Source: Haliotis asinina (Eukaryota > Mollusca > Gastropoda > Lepetellida > Haliotidae). Taken from it: 64,000 nucleotides of DNA. Each line of letters opens with the position of its first letter. Within the stretch, counting starts at the first letter, position 1. The position numbers and the translations under genes are program-made. A model generated the notes under the pieces. The model did not search any database. It was not told the DNA's origin and worked only from the letters and a program-made list of their open reading frames with translations. The stretch lies in NCBI RefSeq assembly GCF_037392515.1, contig NC_090281.1, positions 48,522,645 to 48,586,644 of the forward strand, read 5' to 3'. This document shows positions 34,776 to 46,340 of the stretch, piece after piece.

Positions 34776-35075
34776 TAGACGGGGTAGCCTAGTGGTTAAT
34801 GTGTTCGCTCATCACGCCGAATATCCAAGTTCGATTCCCCATATGGGTGCATTGTGTGGATGTACAGAGCGTGCTGCCTCCCTGATGTGTTAGCAGATTT
34901 TCTTCATGATTCAGCACATTATATATGTGGGACACTAATGTAGTCTTGTGGTTAAAGCGTCCCCTCGTCAAAACCACCTGGGTTCCATTCCCCACATCGA
35001 TGTACTATGTGAAGCCCATTTCTAGTGTCTTCTTGGATTACAGGATTATTGCTAATAGTGGCGTAAACATTCTAG
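34776..35075 (+). mobile_element. Two tRNA-headed SINEs (family 2) head to tail
   Basis: First copy 34776-34880 ('gacggggtagcctagtggtt', 'agttcgattccccatatggg'). Second copy 34930-35075 ('tagtcttgtggttaaagcgt', 'gggttccattccccacatcg', 'gctaatagtggcgtaaacat'). The first lacks its 3' body. Confidence 0.8.
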
Positions 35076-35204
35076 GTCACATTATGCATACATACAAAAC
35101 AGCCCTCCTCTCACTTTTGCAACACTAAAACAAGTCTACGAGAAATGAGCATACACTGATACGTTGCATAAAATCCTCACCAAAATTTGCAAATTATAGG
35201 TCAA

Positions 35205-35858
35205 TAGCTGTAAAAAGTAAGCCTGTATTGCCGGGGTACAGGGTAGCTGTAAAACGTAAGCCTGTATTGTCGTGGTACAGGGTAGCTGTAAAACGTAAGC
35301 CTGTATTGTCGGGGTACATGGTAGCTGTAAAACGTAAACCTGTATTGTCGGGGTACAAGGTAGCTGTAAAACGTAAACCTGTATTGTCGGGGTATAAGGT
35401 AGCTGTACAACGTAAACCTGTATTGTCGGGGTACAGGGTAGCTGTAAAACGTAAGCCTGTATTGTCTGGGTACAGGGTAGCTGTAAAACGTAAACCTGTA
35501 TTGTCGGGGTACAGGTTAGCTGTAAAACGTAAACCTGTATTGTCTGGGTACAGGGTGGCTGTAAAACGTAAGCCTGTATTGTCGGGGTACAGGGTAGCTG
35601 TAAAACGTAAACCTGTATTGTCGGGGTACAGGGTAGCTGTAAAACGTAAACCTGTATTGTCGGGGTACAGGGTAGCTGTAAAACGTAAGCCTGTATTGTC
35701 GGGGTACAGGGTAGCTGTAAAACGTAAACCTGTATTGTCGGGGTACAGGGTAGCTGTAAAACGTAAACTTGTATTGTCGGGGTACAGGGTAGCTGTAAAA
35801 CGTAAACTTGTATTGTCGGGGTACAGGGTAGCTGTAAAACGTAAACCTGTATTGTCCT
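35205..35858. repeat. 39-bp minisatellite ending 15 bp from the acyl-CoA synthetase stop
   Basis: About 16-17 copies of 'ggtacagggtagctgtaaaa' + 'cgtaaacctgtattgtcgg'. Because 39 divides by three, long frames stay open on both strands. The array lies in the presumed 3' UTR of the minus-strand gene. Confidence 0.95.
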
Positions 35859-35873
35859 GTCAGCATGAAGAAG

Positions 35874-37526
35874 TTACTCGAGCTGCAGCCTCAGCTGAGC
35901 AGACCTGGCGAGTTCTTTGCGATCCAACTTAAACGTCTTTGTGACAGGAAATGTGTCAAAGAATAACACATACTTTGGAACAACGCTCATGTCCGACCTT
36001 ACGCCGTCAACGATGTCGCCTCTGACAAAATTTATGACATCATCCTTGGTAAGACGGACGCCCTCCTCTAGTTGTACACAGGCACAAATCTCGTGGTGCA
36101 GAACCTTGTCCGGAATTGGCACAAAACAGTTTTGCTTAATCCCAGGACATTTGGCAAGCTTTTGCTCGAGCCATGTTGGGTAGATGATGTATGAGCCGTG
36201 CATGATGGCATCAGAACATCTTCCTTCCACAATCAGACAGCCTTCGTTGTCCATGTACCCAACATCGTCTGTTCTGAACCAACCTTCTGGCAAAATGGCA
36301 GTCTGTTTAGACGGAGCTTCAATATACCCTGAGGTAATTGTCTCTGTACGTATGAGAATTTCTCCACGGGTTTCCTTTCCAACGCTGGCCAACTTGGAAT
36401 CAACTATCTTGGCTTCCACACCAGGAGCGAGAAAACCTGCCATGTTGTCCTTATAGCACCCCAGATTCGACGCACTAACAGCAATTCCAGCTGCGTACCC
36501 GATCTCTGTGGAGGCATACAAGCCAAATATGCAATCCGCAAGCTTCCCTATGGTTTGAAGATATTCTTTATGTAGAGGCTGTCCCCCGGTAAGAATCATT
36601 GGAAGTTTCTTACCTGAAGATTCCCAGATGTCCTTCCTTCCAAGAATCCCCATAAACTGGAAGGGCGCAAGGGTACAAACTGTGACGTCTTCTTTACAGG
36701 CAACATCCCAAATATACTGAAGTCTGTCGGCCACAGCCTCGGCTGCGTCGTCTATCAATACTATGGGACAACCTGAAAAAAGGTAACATGCCGGAAAGCC
36801 CCCAATCCATCCAAAGGGGGCGATACTTAAGTTTTTACTATGCTTGTCTTTCAACCCAGTAGCTTCCGTCAGCCTATAGGACATTAGCATCAAAGATTTG
36901 TTAGTATGTTGGACAAGCTTACTGTACCCAGTGGTGCCAGAGGTTGCAAAAATGTAGGCAACATCAGTGGGATTTTGTATCGGCTTGTTTGTGGTTCTGC
37001 CTGTTCTCTGAGGAAGCGTCTCAATGAAAACAGAATCCGGTTTTCTGGTTTTACAAAATGCAATGTTTGTCAGTGTTGGGACGCCCACACTCGTGGCGGT
37101 AGGCATGTGTGGGTCTTCGGATACTAGATGGATATGGTTCCTAATCATCTCCCATGCCTGATTGGTCTCATCTGGGTCAATAACTAAAACTTTACATTTT
37201 GCTTTGCGCATTGATTCAATAATGTCTTGGCAATCTGAACGTAGAATCTGTCCGTTCATGGACACAGCACCTGCTAGCTGTACCCCAAAGTCCACTACGA
37301 CCCTCTCTGGACTGTTCGGAATACACACACACACCACGTCTCCCGGCTGGACGCCCTGGTGTGTCAGCCTGAGGGCAAATCTACTGGCCAGTTCAAAGAC
37401 ACCCCCACGTGAGAGGACATATCTACCGTTAGGACTCCAGAAAATAAAGGCAGGTGTGTCTGGATCCGTTTCTCCCCAGAACATGATCCTGTCAGCAATT
37501 GTCTCATATCTGTATGATTCTTCCAT
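35874..37526 (-). CDS. Acyl-CoA synthetase (AMP-forming, ACSF2-like), 550 aa
   Basis: One open frame from ATG 37524-37526 ('MEESYRYETIADRI') to TAA 35874-35876. It belongs to the adenylate-forming (ANL) superfamily, which activates a carboxylic acid with ATP and transfers it to CoA. The motifs occur in order. The P-loop 'ATSGTTGYSKLVQH' is at about residue 195-207, and 'GLYASTEIG' (A5) at about 335-343. 'GWFRTDDVGYMDNEGCL' with 'GRCSDAI' (A7/A8) is at 415-441, and 'PVTKTFKLDRKEL' with the A10 lysine is at 527-539. Length is normal for a short/medium-chain acyl-CoA synthetase. Chain-length preference cannot be read. A good acceptor ('ttgtttattgcag') ends at 37541, 14 bases before the ATG, so a 5' exon lies upstream. 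It may carry a longer N-terminus, since the frame stays open (GDTYN) across the junction. A deleted relative lies at 54.7 kb. Confidence 0.9.
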   Translation of the reverse strand: MEESYRYETIADRIMFWGETDPDTPAFIFWSPNGRYVLSRGGVFELASRFALRLTHQGVQPGDVVCVCIPNSPERVVVDFGVQLAGAVSMNGQILRSDCQDIIESMRKAKCKVLVIDPDETNQAWEMIRNHIHLVSEDPHMPTATSVGVPTLTNIAFCKTRKPDSVFIETLPQRTGRTTNKPIQNPTDVAYIFATSGTTGYSKLVQHTNKSLMLMSYRLTEATGLKDKHSKNLSIAPFGWIGGFPACYLFSGCPIVLIDDAAEAVADRLQYIWDVACKEDVTVCTLAPFQFMGILGRKDIWESSGKKLPMILTGGQPLHKEYLQTIGKLADCIFGLYASTEIGYAAGIAVSASNLGCYKDNMAGFLAPGVEAKIVDSKLASVGKETRGEILIRTETITSGYIEAPSKQTAILPEGWFRTDDVGYMDNEGCLIVEGRCSDAIMHGSYIIYPTWLEQKLAKCPGIKQNCFVPIPDKVLHHEICACVQLEEGVRLTKDDVINFVRGDIVDGVRSDMSVVPKYVLFFDTFPVTKTFKLDRKELARSAQLRLQLE

Positions 37527-37612
37527 GTTGTATGTATCGCCTGCAATAAACAATGTACAATGTGATTACCAACGTCAACATTTATCAACGCATGAAATTA
37601 AAAGAATTAATA

Positions 37613-37897
37613 CACTGGCCCAAAAAAGAAACGCATAGGTGAAAATCCAATGTTATGAGAGATGATTTATTAACTTAAATGCTTTCAGATTTTCCCACGT
37701 GCAGATTATACAAAGCGTTTTCAAGGTGCTGTGGTGTGGCGAATAATCACCAGAGGTTGTGTTTGTTTGTCTGTTTTGGTTGTATTGACTATAAAAACAC
37801 TTAATATTTACATTAATTGTCATTCCATTCCATATTTTCCGAAAAAATCTACTTTAAAAATGAGATTTCAGCTATGCGTTTCTTTTTTGGGTCAGTG
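37613..37897. mobile_element. 285-bp TA-flanked MITE (Tc1/mariner type)
   Basis: The left end 'cactggcccaaaaaagaaac' and right end 'gtttcttttttgggtcagtg' form 26-bp inverted repeats with one mismatch, each bordered by TA. No coding capacity. It lies in the putative 5' intron of the acyl-CoA synthetase gene. Confidence 0.85.
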
Positions 37898-37899
37898 TA

Positions 37900-38759
37900 C
37901 ATAAAAATACAATAGAAAGAATGTGATGGTTGCTCACGAGGCAGACATTATACGTCTTTGAGCTGTAACACGTGCTGGTTGCTGTAATTGTATTATGTAT
38001 AAAACGGTAAATCACGTGAAGAGTTTCATTAGATTTCTGCCATTTAAAATGGTAACTCGCCACAATAATATATGCAAAGTAACCTTTTTATATATAGTAC
38101 AAGGAAAAGCACATGTATAAAATCCACCATAACTTTTCAAACAGAACTACACTCAAAACCTCTAGCTTCCATGTCTGCAGATCGACACTGGTGTCAATTT
38201 TGAACACGTAAGTTGAAGCTGACAAATTCTTTCTACGTGTGTTTCTCGTTTTCCGTCTATACAGATGTTAACTAACGTTATACCACCGTGGTTTCCTGGG
38301 TGAGTTCGAATCCCGGAGGGGACTCAACCTATCGAAGGTACTAGCATTTTACGTGTAGGATATAACACATATCCGAGGTTATGGTTGGGAAAATAAGACC
38401 CGTGACCGGAGGGTGGAGAGAAGTAAGACCGATAACATACATCGTCCTATCACTGAGTGTACAGTACAATGTATAACTGTTGAAACATTCTTGCATAACA
38501 TCATAAGAGTAAATGATAAAAGAACCCTGAACTACAGTACAATGTATAACTGTTGAAACATTCTTGCATAACATCACAACAGTAAATGATAAAAGAACCC
38601 TGAACTACGGTACAAATTTGCTTCCATAAACGCGTTTCCATTGAAAAGGTCTTTTACCTTGCCCCTTTCTTGCTAATGAATTTTGAATGAATACATTTGA
38701 TATTTCAAAATTATTTTCTATTACAAATGCGATATATATCTGCTAGAACACGTTGGGTC
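37900..38759. other. Unannotated stretch with a short direct repeat
   Basis: A 68-bp segment ('acagtacaatgtataactgt' ... 'aaaagaaccctgaactac') is repeated at about 38460-38535 and 38534-38607. Otherwise nothing recognisable. Confidence 0.45.
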
Positions 38760-38763
38760 TTAA

Positions 38764-41024
38764 TCCCCGGATGCCACGTGGGACATGTATGTCTTTCCTC
38801 TTCAACCTTCACTTTGAAGTCGTCGAATGAAATTCTAAATATATCATGCGCGCAAATATACTTCACAGTTTTGAATTTTTCGGTATATTACCTGTTTCTT
38901 GATACCATCCACTATTATCTCAGACAGAGTTAAAGTGCTTAAATTACCCTCTCATCATAAATGTCGCAATATTTCAAATCGCGATTCACAACGTTGTATG
39001 TTTTGAAATGTTAAAAACGGATAATTACTGGGAACATTGAATTTCACAAATAGCACATGTTAATGATCCCTATCGGGGTTTTCATGTATCTGCTAATGAT
39101 GATTCTGAAACATGGCCCATGAAACCAGAATCGGTTGGGATGTTTTCGAAAATACACTTACACGAACGTCGAAGCACGCTTTCCGCCATATTTGATGGTG
39201 TAGACAAAATCAAGTTTCTACGAGGCCGGTATTGAAAGTATTTGAGGCGCCAATTACATCACGTACATTTTATACTCAGCTGCGACAGGTGCATCGTTGA
39301 ATTCTCCATACATCTTGGATTCAAATTACAAATGGCCTTTGTCACAAATACCCAACTGTCTGGATAAAACGAAACCACAGTTAGCGCATGGCTACAGTGT
39401 TTCAGCCAATGAGATGGCTCGTCGCCGACACCAAATCCCATGGTGTGACTTGATTTATGGCAAACCATGTGATTGGCTGAAAACTAGCCATCTGATTGGC
39501 TGGATAATTCTGGCGTAGTGTTATTTCAGTAATTTGACAGTAACAGTTTCACTTTCTGCCCATGCTTATAATAACGACAATGGCAACGACATTTACAGAG
39601 GCACGACTTCGTACACTTCTGGTGTGTGAAGTTGTTGGCTAGAGGCACGACTTCGTACACTTTCGGTGGGTAAAGTTGTTGGCTAGAGGCACGACGGCGT
39701 ACATTTCCTGTGTGTGAAGTTGTTGGCTAGAGGCACGACTTCGTACACTTTCAGTGTGTGAAGTTGTTAGCTAGAGGCACGACTTCGTACACTTTCGGTG
39801 GGTGAAGTTGTTGGCTAGAGGCACAACGGCGTACACTTTCGGTGGGTGAAGTTGTTGGCTAGAGGCACGACGGCGTACACTTTCGGTGAGTGAAGTTGTT
39901 GGCTAGAGGCACGACTTCGTACACTTTCGGTGAGTGAAGTTCTTGGCTAGAGGCACAACGGTGTACACTTTCGGTGGGTGAAGTTGTTGGCTAGAGGCAC
40001 GACGGCGTACACTTTCGGTGAGTGAAGTTGTTGGCTAGAGGCACGACGGCGTACACTTTCGGTGGGTGAAGTTGTTGGCTAGAGGCACGACGGCGTACAC
40101 TTCGGGGGGTGAAGTTGTTGGCTAGAGGCACGACGTCGTACACTTCTGGTGTGTGAAGTTGTTGGCTAGAGGCACGACGTCGTACACTTCTGGTGAGTGA
40201 AGTTGTTGGCTAGAGGCACGACGGCGTACACTTCGGGGGGTGAAGTTGTTGGCTAGAGGCACGACGTCGTACACTTCTGGTGTGTGAAGTTGTTGGCTAG
40301 AGGCACGACGTCGTACACTTCTGGTGAGTGAAGTTGTTGGCTAGAGGCACGACGTCGTACACTTCTGGTGAGTGAAGTTGTTGGCTAGAGGCACGACGGC
40401 GTACACTTCGGGGGGTGCAGAGCATTAGAAATATTCTGCAGTTGCCGCTCTGACGGTGACTTATATAATCCCTCTCAGCAGTCCTGCGATGGCCTATTCT
40501 GGCAAAGCCTTCTGATACATTGATGAACAACAGTACACCCTGTTGAAACGTAATTTTTGTAGACACTATCCAATATGGCAGAAAGCGCACCTCGGTGTTC
40601 GTGTAAGTGTATTTCCGAAAACATCCCAACCGATTCTCGGTTTAATGGCAACGCTTCAGAATTATCATCAGCGGTTTCACAAAACACTGATATCATTGAC
40701 CATTAATGTATTATTTTTTTAAATTAAATACACCAAGTAATTATCCGATTTTCACATTTCAAAACACTGCAAATAACACTCTGAATCGCGATTTCGTATT
40801 GTGCCGAAAATGGCAACATTATGATGAACGGTTATTTTAAGCACTTTAACTTTGTCGGAGATAATAGTGGATGGTGTTAAGAAACAGGGAATTTCCAGCA
40901 GAATTAAATACTGTGCAGTATATTTTTGTGTGTGTGGTATATTTAGAAAATTTTGATTGAACTTCCAAGTGATGGATGATGACGAAGGACATATACATGA
41001 ATGTCAGGGTGGCACCCCGGGGGG
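38764..41024. mobile_element. TTAA-flanked non-autonomous element, 2.26 kb, long inverted ends
   Basis: Left TTAA 38760-38763 is followed by 'tccccggatgccac'. The right end 'gtggcaccccgggggg' is followed by TTAA 41025-41028. The left 470 bp (with 'gttgggatgttttcgaaaat') and the right 590 bp (with 'ttccgaaaacatcccaacc') are inverted repeats of each other. TTAA targets with C-rich ends suggest a piggyBac-type element. No transposase frame is present; the middle is a 44-bp minisatellite. Confidence 0.7.
39590..40420. repeat. 44-bp minisatellite inside the TTAA element
   Basis: About 19 copies of 'ttggctagaggcacgacggc' + 'gtacactttcggtgggtgaa' + 'gttg'. Variants 'cttctggtgtg' and 'cttcgggggg' are interleaved to the right, showing block duplication. 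Confidence 0.95.
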
Positions 41025-41116
41025 TTAAACATTGATACCACCAAAATGCACATCTCAGAACAACGTTTGTCTGTTACCTTCTTCTGCACCATTATCAAAT
41101 GACCCGTGAAATCTAG

Positions 41117-41325
41117 GTTAGAATAGATCTTCAGCAACCCATGCTTGTCGGAAGGGGCGACTAATGGGATCGGGTAGTCGGGCTAGCTAACTTGGCTGAC
41201 AGATGTCACCATATCCCAATTGCCTAGATCGATGCTCATGCTGTTAATCACAGGTTTGTCTGGTTTAGCCTTGTCATTTACAGACCGGTGTCATGCAGCT
41301 GGATTATTACTGAGTACGGCAGAAC
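41117..41325 (-). mobile_element. SINE family 1, minus strand
   Basis: The plus strand reads 'cttcagcaacccatgcttgt', 'gactaatgggatcgggtagt', 'ttgcctagatcgatgctcat' and ends in 'attattactgagtacggc', the reverse complement of the consensus. Confidence 0.85.
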
Positions 41326-43974
41326 AAGATATCATCAAACTAACAAACCAACAGGACACATGGGTCGCAGCACTGCACAGTGTCGACAATCTAGCCGTGT
41401 AACCTATACCCGTCAAAGTGACAGACCATACCAAACAAGGTTAGTTGGACCAATCGAAACCGGAATTAAGATGGCTGGCAGGGGTAGCAGAGAGGTAATA
41501 ATAAGTATATTGTCCGACTCTTGGGCCGCTTAATGCAACCATCTCATGTTGACCAATGACGACAGTGCTTCAAGGGGAAACGACATTTGAAAAGTCTCGA
41601 AGGTTATTAAACTCGTGCATTTGATTATAATGCAGTCCGTGTGTGGCTAATGGTAGGGGAGTAACAGAATCTGTGTTTCGGAGGGAAGGGTTGGGGGATA
41701 CCCCTACAGGCCGTTGGAAGTAAAAGAGAATCGACTTCGCGTCATTTGTCTCATTGTGTGATCTGACACTTTTTAAGATTTGAAGTTAGTGGAGTAGTTG
41801 ATATACATCAAACTTGCCATGGTCAAGTATGCGTGAAGCATTAGCCTTGAACGAATTTGGCCTTAATCTGTCGTAATTCAACATTAAGTTGATGCTAGAT
41901 ACTATTGTGGATGGGTTGTCACTGAGTTAAACATACAGAACGATCGTACACAACGTCCAATAAAATGATGTTATAGAGAAGCAGTATTTTTTCGTCGGGA
42001 TGATATCTGTTTTTTCATATGATACAGCAATGGACGTCTGAATAAGTGATATGTGATAAAGAGACAGGTGTCGGAATATGTGAAATGTGATAAAGAGATA
42101 GGTGTCGGAATATGTGAAATGTGATAAAGAGATAGGTGTCGGAATATGTGAATTGTGAAATACTTACTGCTTATGGCTATTAAAAGTAACTATTAACATA
42201 AATCATGCTTATATTAAACGTGTGTTTAGGTATACCCTTCACTGTCTATATACATCCAGTGTTTAAAAAGTCCAAGGAACTCTGGGTATGAACGTGGCCT
42301 GTAACGTCGTTACGTCATGTTTTGTCCGCCATTTTGTTTAGACATCCAGACGTCTTGAAATGGTTGGATAGATCAAGTGTTTGATGTAGAACTGAAGCTC
42401 AAAAGACAAAGATCTATGGACCAGGACGCAAGAGAACATTAACCGTTTGACATCACCAGGTCGCTAAATAAAGCAGATGAAAAAGAGGTATATCATAGGT
42501 TTTTGTACTGTATAGATAATGGACCCGATAGTACAGGAAAAATCTGTCTGTGTGTCTGTGATTCCGGATCGCCACATTCTAGTCATACTTCATTTCTGAT
42601 TTGTAATGGAACAACGTGGGAGTGAGCGCTAAAACGTGCGGTGTGGATACTCTGTGGTCTTGTTGAATTCCCTAAATAACAATAGAAATACCTTCTCCTT
42701 TCACAGGAAGGAGCTGACTCGGAAATTTATTGTGCATTGGACAGAGGAAATGGTAGAAAACTCCCTATTATCGTAAGTACGACTAAGTTTATAGCCCAGC
42801 GTTACCCATCGTTATTAGTGTTGGGAACTCGTTGAAATTTCACAATTTATAATTGTTTCATTACCAACGAAAAAAAATTGGTTAGCGTCATTTTTCGATT
42901 TTCCAATCCAGGTTGATATTGCATACATGTAATAACATGATGCAGCTTGCTAGTTTAAAGTGATGACCAGTGTATCATGGGCACAAACGGCCTGGAGTCT
43001 TCAAGAAATTAAATATTCAGTCATGGCTTTTTAGTTTGTGAAGTGAGTTTTCTAAGAAATAAACACTCAGGTTTTATTTTAAAGTCCTGACAACGTCGAG
43101 GATACGTTCCATTATTAAGAGTTTTAAAGACTGAAACAGTAGTTCCAAAGTCGTTTGTGTTCGATTATGAGAAAATGTAATCGATGATTTGATCGTTTAC
43201 GCTTCGATTATTTCAATTAATCGGAACACCATTAATCGTTATGCCCATCATGTAAGTGTGAGGTTTCTTGTGTTGCGAAGGACAAAACAATTCACAACAA
43301 ATTACGGCACTTTTAAACACGAAGGATACACATGTCCTCTCATATTTAAGGGTCACAGTAATGAAAGCATTTATTTGTTAGTTATAATTTACAATTTAAA
43401 CTACATAATTCGGTCTCACTGACCTTTTTTTCAGGATTGTCACCTGACGAAGCAGACCTGAATAGTGTTATATCAATTGCTGAATATTATCCTTATCAAT
43501 AGTTCCAGCAGTTCATTTTGTAACAGTTTCAGCTGTTCACGTCAGGATAGCGACCCCTGTCAGACTGAGTATGGTGGACTGTTTTCTGCACAGCAATTCA
43601 TTTGGAGAGTGCAGTTTGCCCACATGTGTTATTTTTAATAGGCTGACGAAATTTCATTGTGAATCCCTTATCGTGCAGTGTTTTCTGTGTAGCATATCGC
43701 AACAGGCTGAGTTAACATTCATTGTGAACAGAGAAGATTGTGTTTCTCTGCTATGTCATAGTGCTGGTAATATATTCATTTATTACGGAGATGAAATAAA
43801 ATGATGTTTTGAATACATCTCTTTACTTACATTATATCTACCTAGTGCTGTCAGCCTTAGCATATTAGACAATACGGGTCCGGGTATTGAGATGAGTACA
43901 TAACTGCACCCATACAAACCCTTGCTTTTAACAGGTATATTTACAGCAATCTGGGTAAAATTTGACCCAGAAGG
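41326..43974. other. Unannotated intergenic stretch with a small tandem repeat
   Basis: Contains a 34-bp unit in three copies at about 42040-42152 ('ataggtgtcggaatatgtga' + 'aatgtgataaagag'). No exon or RNA is supported in the remaining 2.5 kb. Confidence 0.45.
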
Positions 43975-44705
43975 CATAGGCGCTTGACTCAGGTATATAT
44001 TTGGAAGTAAGACCTAAATATATAAGATATAAAAAGGTGTGACACTAACAATGGCGGCCCGGCTCGCCTCGGCTCGCCTCGGCTCGTTTTCGGTCTGACA
44101 AATGCTTCTGTCGCTTTGATCGTAGGAAAAACTGCACAATTTATACTCCGTTGACCTATGTAAAGTGCCTTGCGTATCACTTACCTGCTGACTTTATTTC
44201 CATTTAAAGCTTTTAATAGTTTTACCGTTCATTCTAGGACGAAGCCAGGACATATGCCCGGAAGTAATCAAATCTCAGGTTACAAACCAGCACCGAGTAA
44301 CAGACCGAGTCTCTGACTGGATTGCGTTTTTTATTATTCCCGCCTCTTTTAACGTGCATCTATAATATCCAACCAGGGACTCGCGCCACTATTTGGTGCG
44401 GGTCTGTAGCTTGAGATTAGTTTTCTTCCGGGCATATGTCCTGACTTCGTCCGAGAATGGACGGTAAAATGTTTGAAAGCTTTAAATTAAAATAAAATCA
44501 GCAGGTAGGTGATACGCAAGGCACTTTACAGAGGTCAACAGAGTATAAATTGTGCAGTTTTTTCAACGATCAAAGCGACAGAAGCGTTTGTCAGACCGAA
44601 AACGAGCCGAGGCGAGCCGGGCCGCCATTGTTAGTGTCACACCTTTCTATATCTTGTACATGTAGGTCATACTTCCAAATACGTATCAGTGTCGAGCGCC
44701 GTGCC
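43975..44705. mobile_element. 0.73-kb foldback element, about 350-bp arms
   Basis: 'gtgtgacactaacaatggcg' (44038) pairs with 'gccattgttagtgtcacacc' (44623). 'gcacaatttatactccgttg' pairs with 'caacagagtataaattgtgc', and 'gacgaagccaggacatatgc' pairs with 'gcatatgtcctgacttcgtc'. The arms meet near 44340, so almost the whole element is a palindrome. No coding capacity. Confidence 0.88.
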
Positions 44706-45392
44706 AGAAGGTCTCGTTTACATATAAACATACCTTGTCAGTTATTCTTCATATGTGTTTAATCCCTATACTCTAGCTTTAATATAAACAGGGCTTTTTG
44801 CGTGTAAAAAGGTGAGGCATTTGCTAAACAGCCGTTAGGTGATTGAATTGTAAACACCGGTTCCGTTTAGAAATTAAACTTTTGTTTAGTTGATAAACAC
44901 GTGTTTACAACACAAACGGAGTTAAGATAATAAACACATAACGGTCATAAACACGTAGGAAAATTTTGCGTTTAGTTTTGTATTTAATATATAAACAGTC
45001 ATTTTTACAGTGAAGTCAGCGTTCCTGTCCTGCAGCTCCCTTTAGTCGCCATTAAGACATACCTGGGCAAATGAGTCAATTCTAGCCCGGATTTTCACAG
45101 GTCCATAAACAAACAGACAGATATAACAATTTCACAGACTCTCCCTTAGATTGCTACTTACGGTAACGCGGAGAGATTCGACAGGAATACGTGACAGCCT
45201 CGCTGGTGACTTCGAGAATGAACAAAAATAGGTCGACCTGTAATCACAGACAGGACATTCATCCATCCGTCAGGGCTGCCTAAACACACATACGAAACAG
45301 TATAACTACACTCAGGCATGATACTCGTCTTGGTAACAGTAAACGTTTTATGGTTGTCTGTGTTATTGTACGTTTGTCTCTTGTTAAACGCA
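44706..45392. other. Unannotated stretch with a SINE 1 tail scrap
   Basis: A short SINE 1 tail ('ccctttagtcgccattaaga' ... 'gcccggattttcacaggtcc') lies at about 45040-45103. Nothing else is supported. Confidence 0.4.
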
Positions 45393-45800
45393 GGGCTGTC
45401 TATAAATAGACTCGTCTGGACTATCCAGTGGTCAATCAGCATTATTAGCCTTGATCTACGCAAACTGGGATACGATTACATGTGTCAACCACGTCAGCGA
45501 CTCTAACCGCCTCAACCTGTTAGTCGCCTCTTTCAAGCATGAGCTGCTGAAAGCCAATTTTTAACCCGGATCTTCACGGGGTGAGGAAAGCATAGGTTGC
45601 TGCAAAACAATTCCAGTTCTAACCCAAATTTTCACGGGGTGAGTTAAACATGGGTAACTGAAGACCAATTCTAACCTGGATCTTCACTGGATGAGATAAG
45701 CATGGGTAACTGAAGACCAATTCTAACCCAGATCTTCTCTGGATGAGATAAGCATGGGTAACTGAAGACCAGTTCTAACCCGGATAATTACGGTTCCAAA
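45393..45800 (+). mobile_element. SINE family 1 fragment with four tandem tail units
   Basis: The body begins near 'actcgtctggactatccagt', runs to 'tgttagtcgcctctttcaag', and then units of about 60 bp follow ('gcatgggtaactgaagacca', 'attctaacccagatcttc') up to 45800. Confidence 0.8.
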
Positions 45801-45859
45801 CATCCTGTGAGAACAGAGGGATCACATATATGATTAATTCACATTCATATGAAGCATCA

Positions 45860-46240
45860 GCCATGCACACGCACGCAAACGATGCACATGCACACGCACA
45901 TGTACAGTCACACACATGCACACGCACGCACCTGTACAGACACACACATGCACACGCACGCACCTGTAGTCACACACATGCACACGCACGCACCTGTACA
46001 GTCACACACATGCACACGCACGCACCTGTACAGACACACACATGCACACGCACGCACCTGTACAGTCACACACATGCACACGCACGCACCTGTACAGTCA
46101 CACACATGCACACGCACGCACCTGTACAGTCACACACATGCACACGCACGCACCTGTACAGTCACACACATGCACACGCACGCACCTGTACAGACACACA
46201 CATGCACACGCACGCACCTGTACAGACACACACATACACA
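45860..46240. repeat. 30-bp CA-rich minisatellite, about 12 copies
   Basis: Unit 'cacacatgcacacgcacgca' + 'cctgtacagt'. The 30-bp period keeps frames open on both strands, giving His/Thr/Cys-rich reading frames that are artefacts. Confidence 0.95.
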
Positions 46241-46340
46241 CTGGCACAGAGATACAAACACAGATGAGAAGTTCACCATGTACTTGAGATCAGCATCTCT
46301 ATCATTCTCTGTGTGTGACTGAACGTGTGCGCATTAGCGC

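Noticed and set aside
35228..35932. 234-codon plus-strand frame of 13-residue repeats, and its minus-strand counterpart
   Set aside because: Entirely the 39-bp minisatellite plus an antisense overlap with the acyl-CoA synthetase end.
36184..37638. Several plus-strand frames of 70-160 codons
   Set aside because: Antisense shadows of the acyl-CoA synthetase coding strand.
38281..38335. tRNA-like 'gagttcgaatcccggagggg'
   Set aside because: Isolated B-box-like string without the rest of a cloverleaf.
39590..40420. Array of 44-bp units that could be mistaken for CRISPR-like repeats
   Set aside because: Repeat units are contiguous with no unique spacers, and the genome is animal.
45158..45463. 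Minus-strand 101-codon frame with 'SYVCLGSPDGWMNVLSV'
   Set aside because: Overlaps a SINE fragment and shows no family signal or splice context.
45830..46322. His/Thr/Cys-rich frames resembling a metal-binding repeat protein
   Set aside because: Encoded by the 30-bp CA-rich minisatellite in several frames and on both strands.
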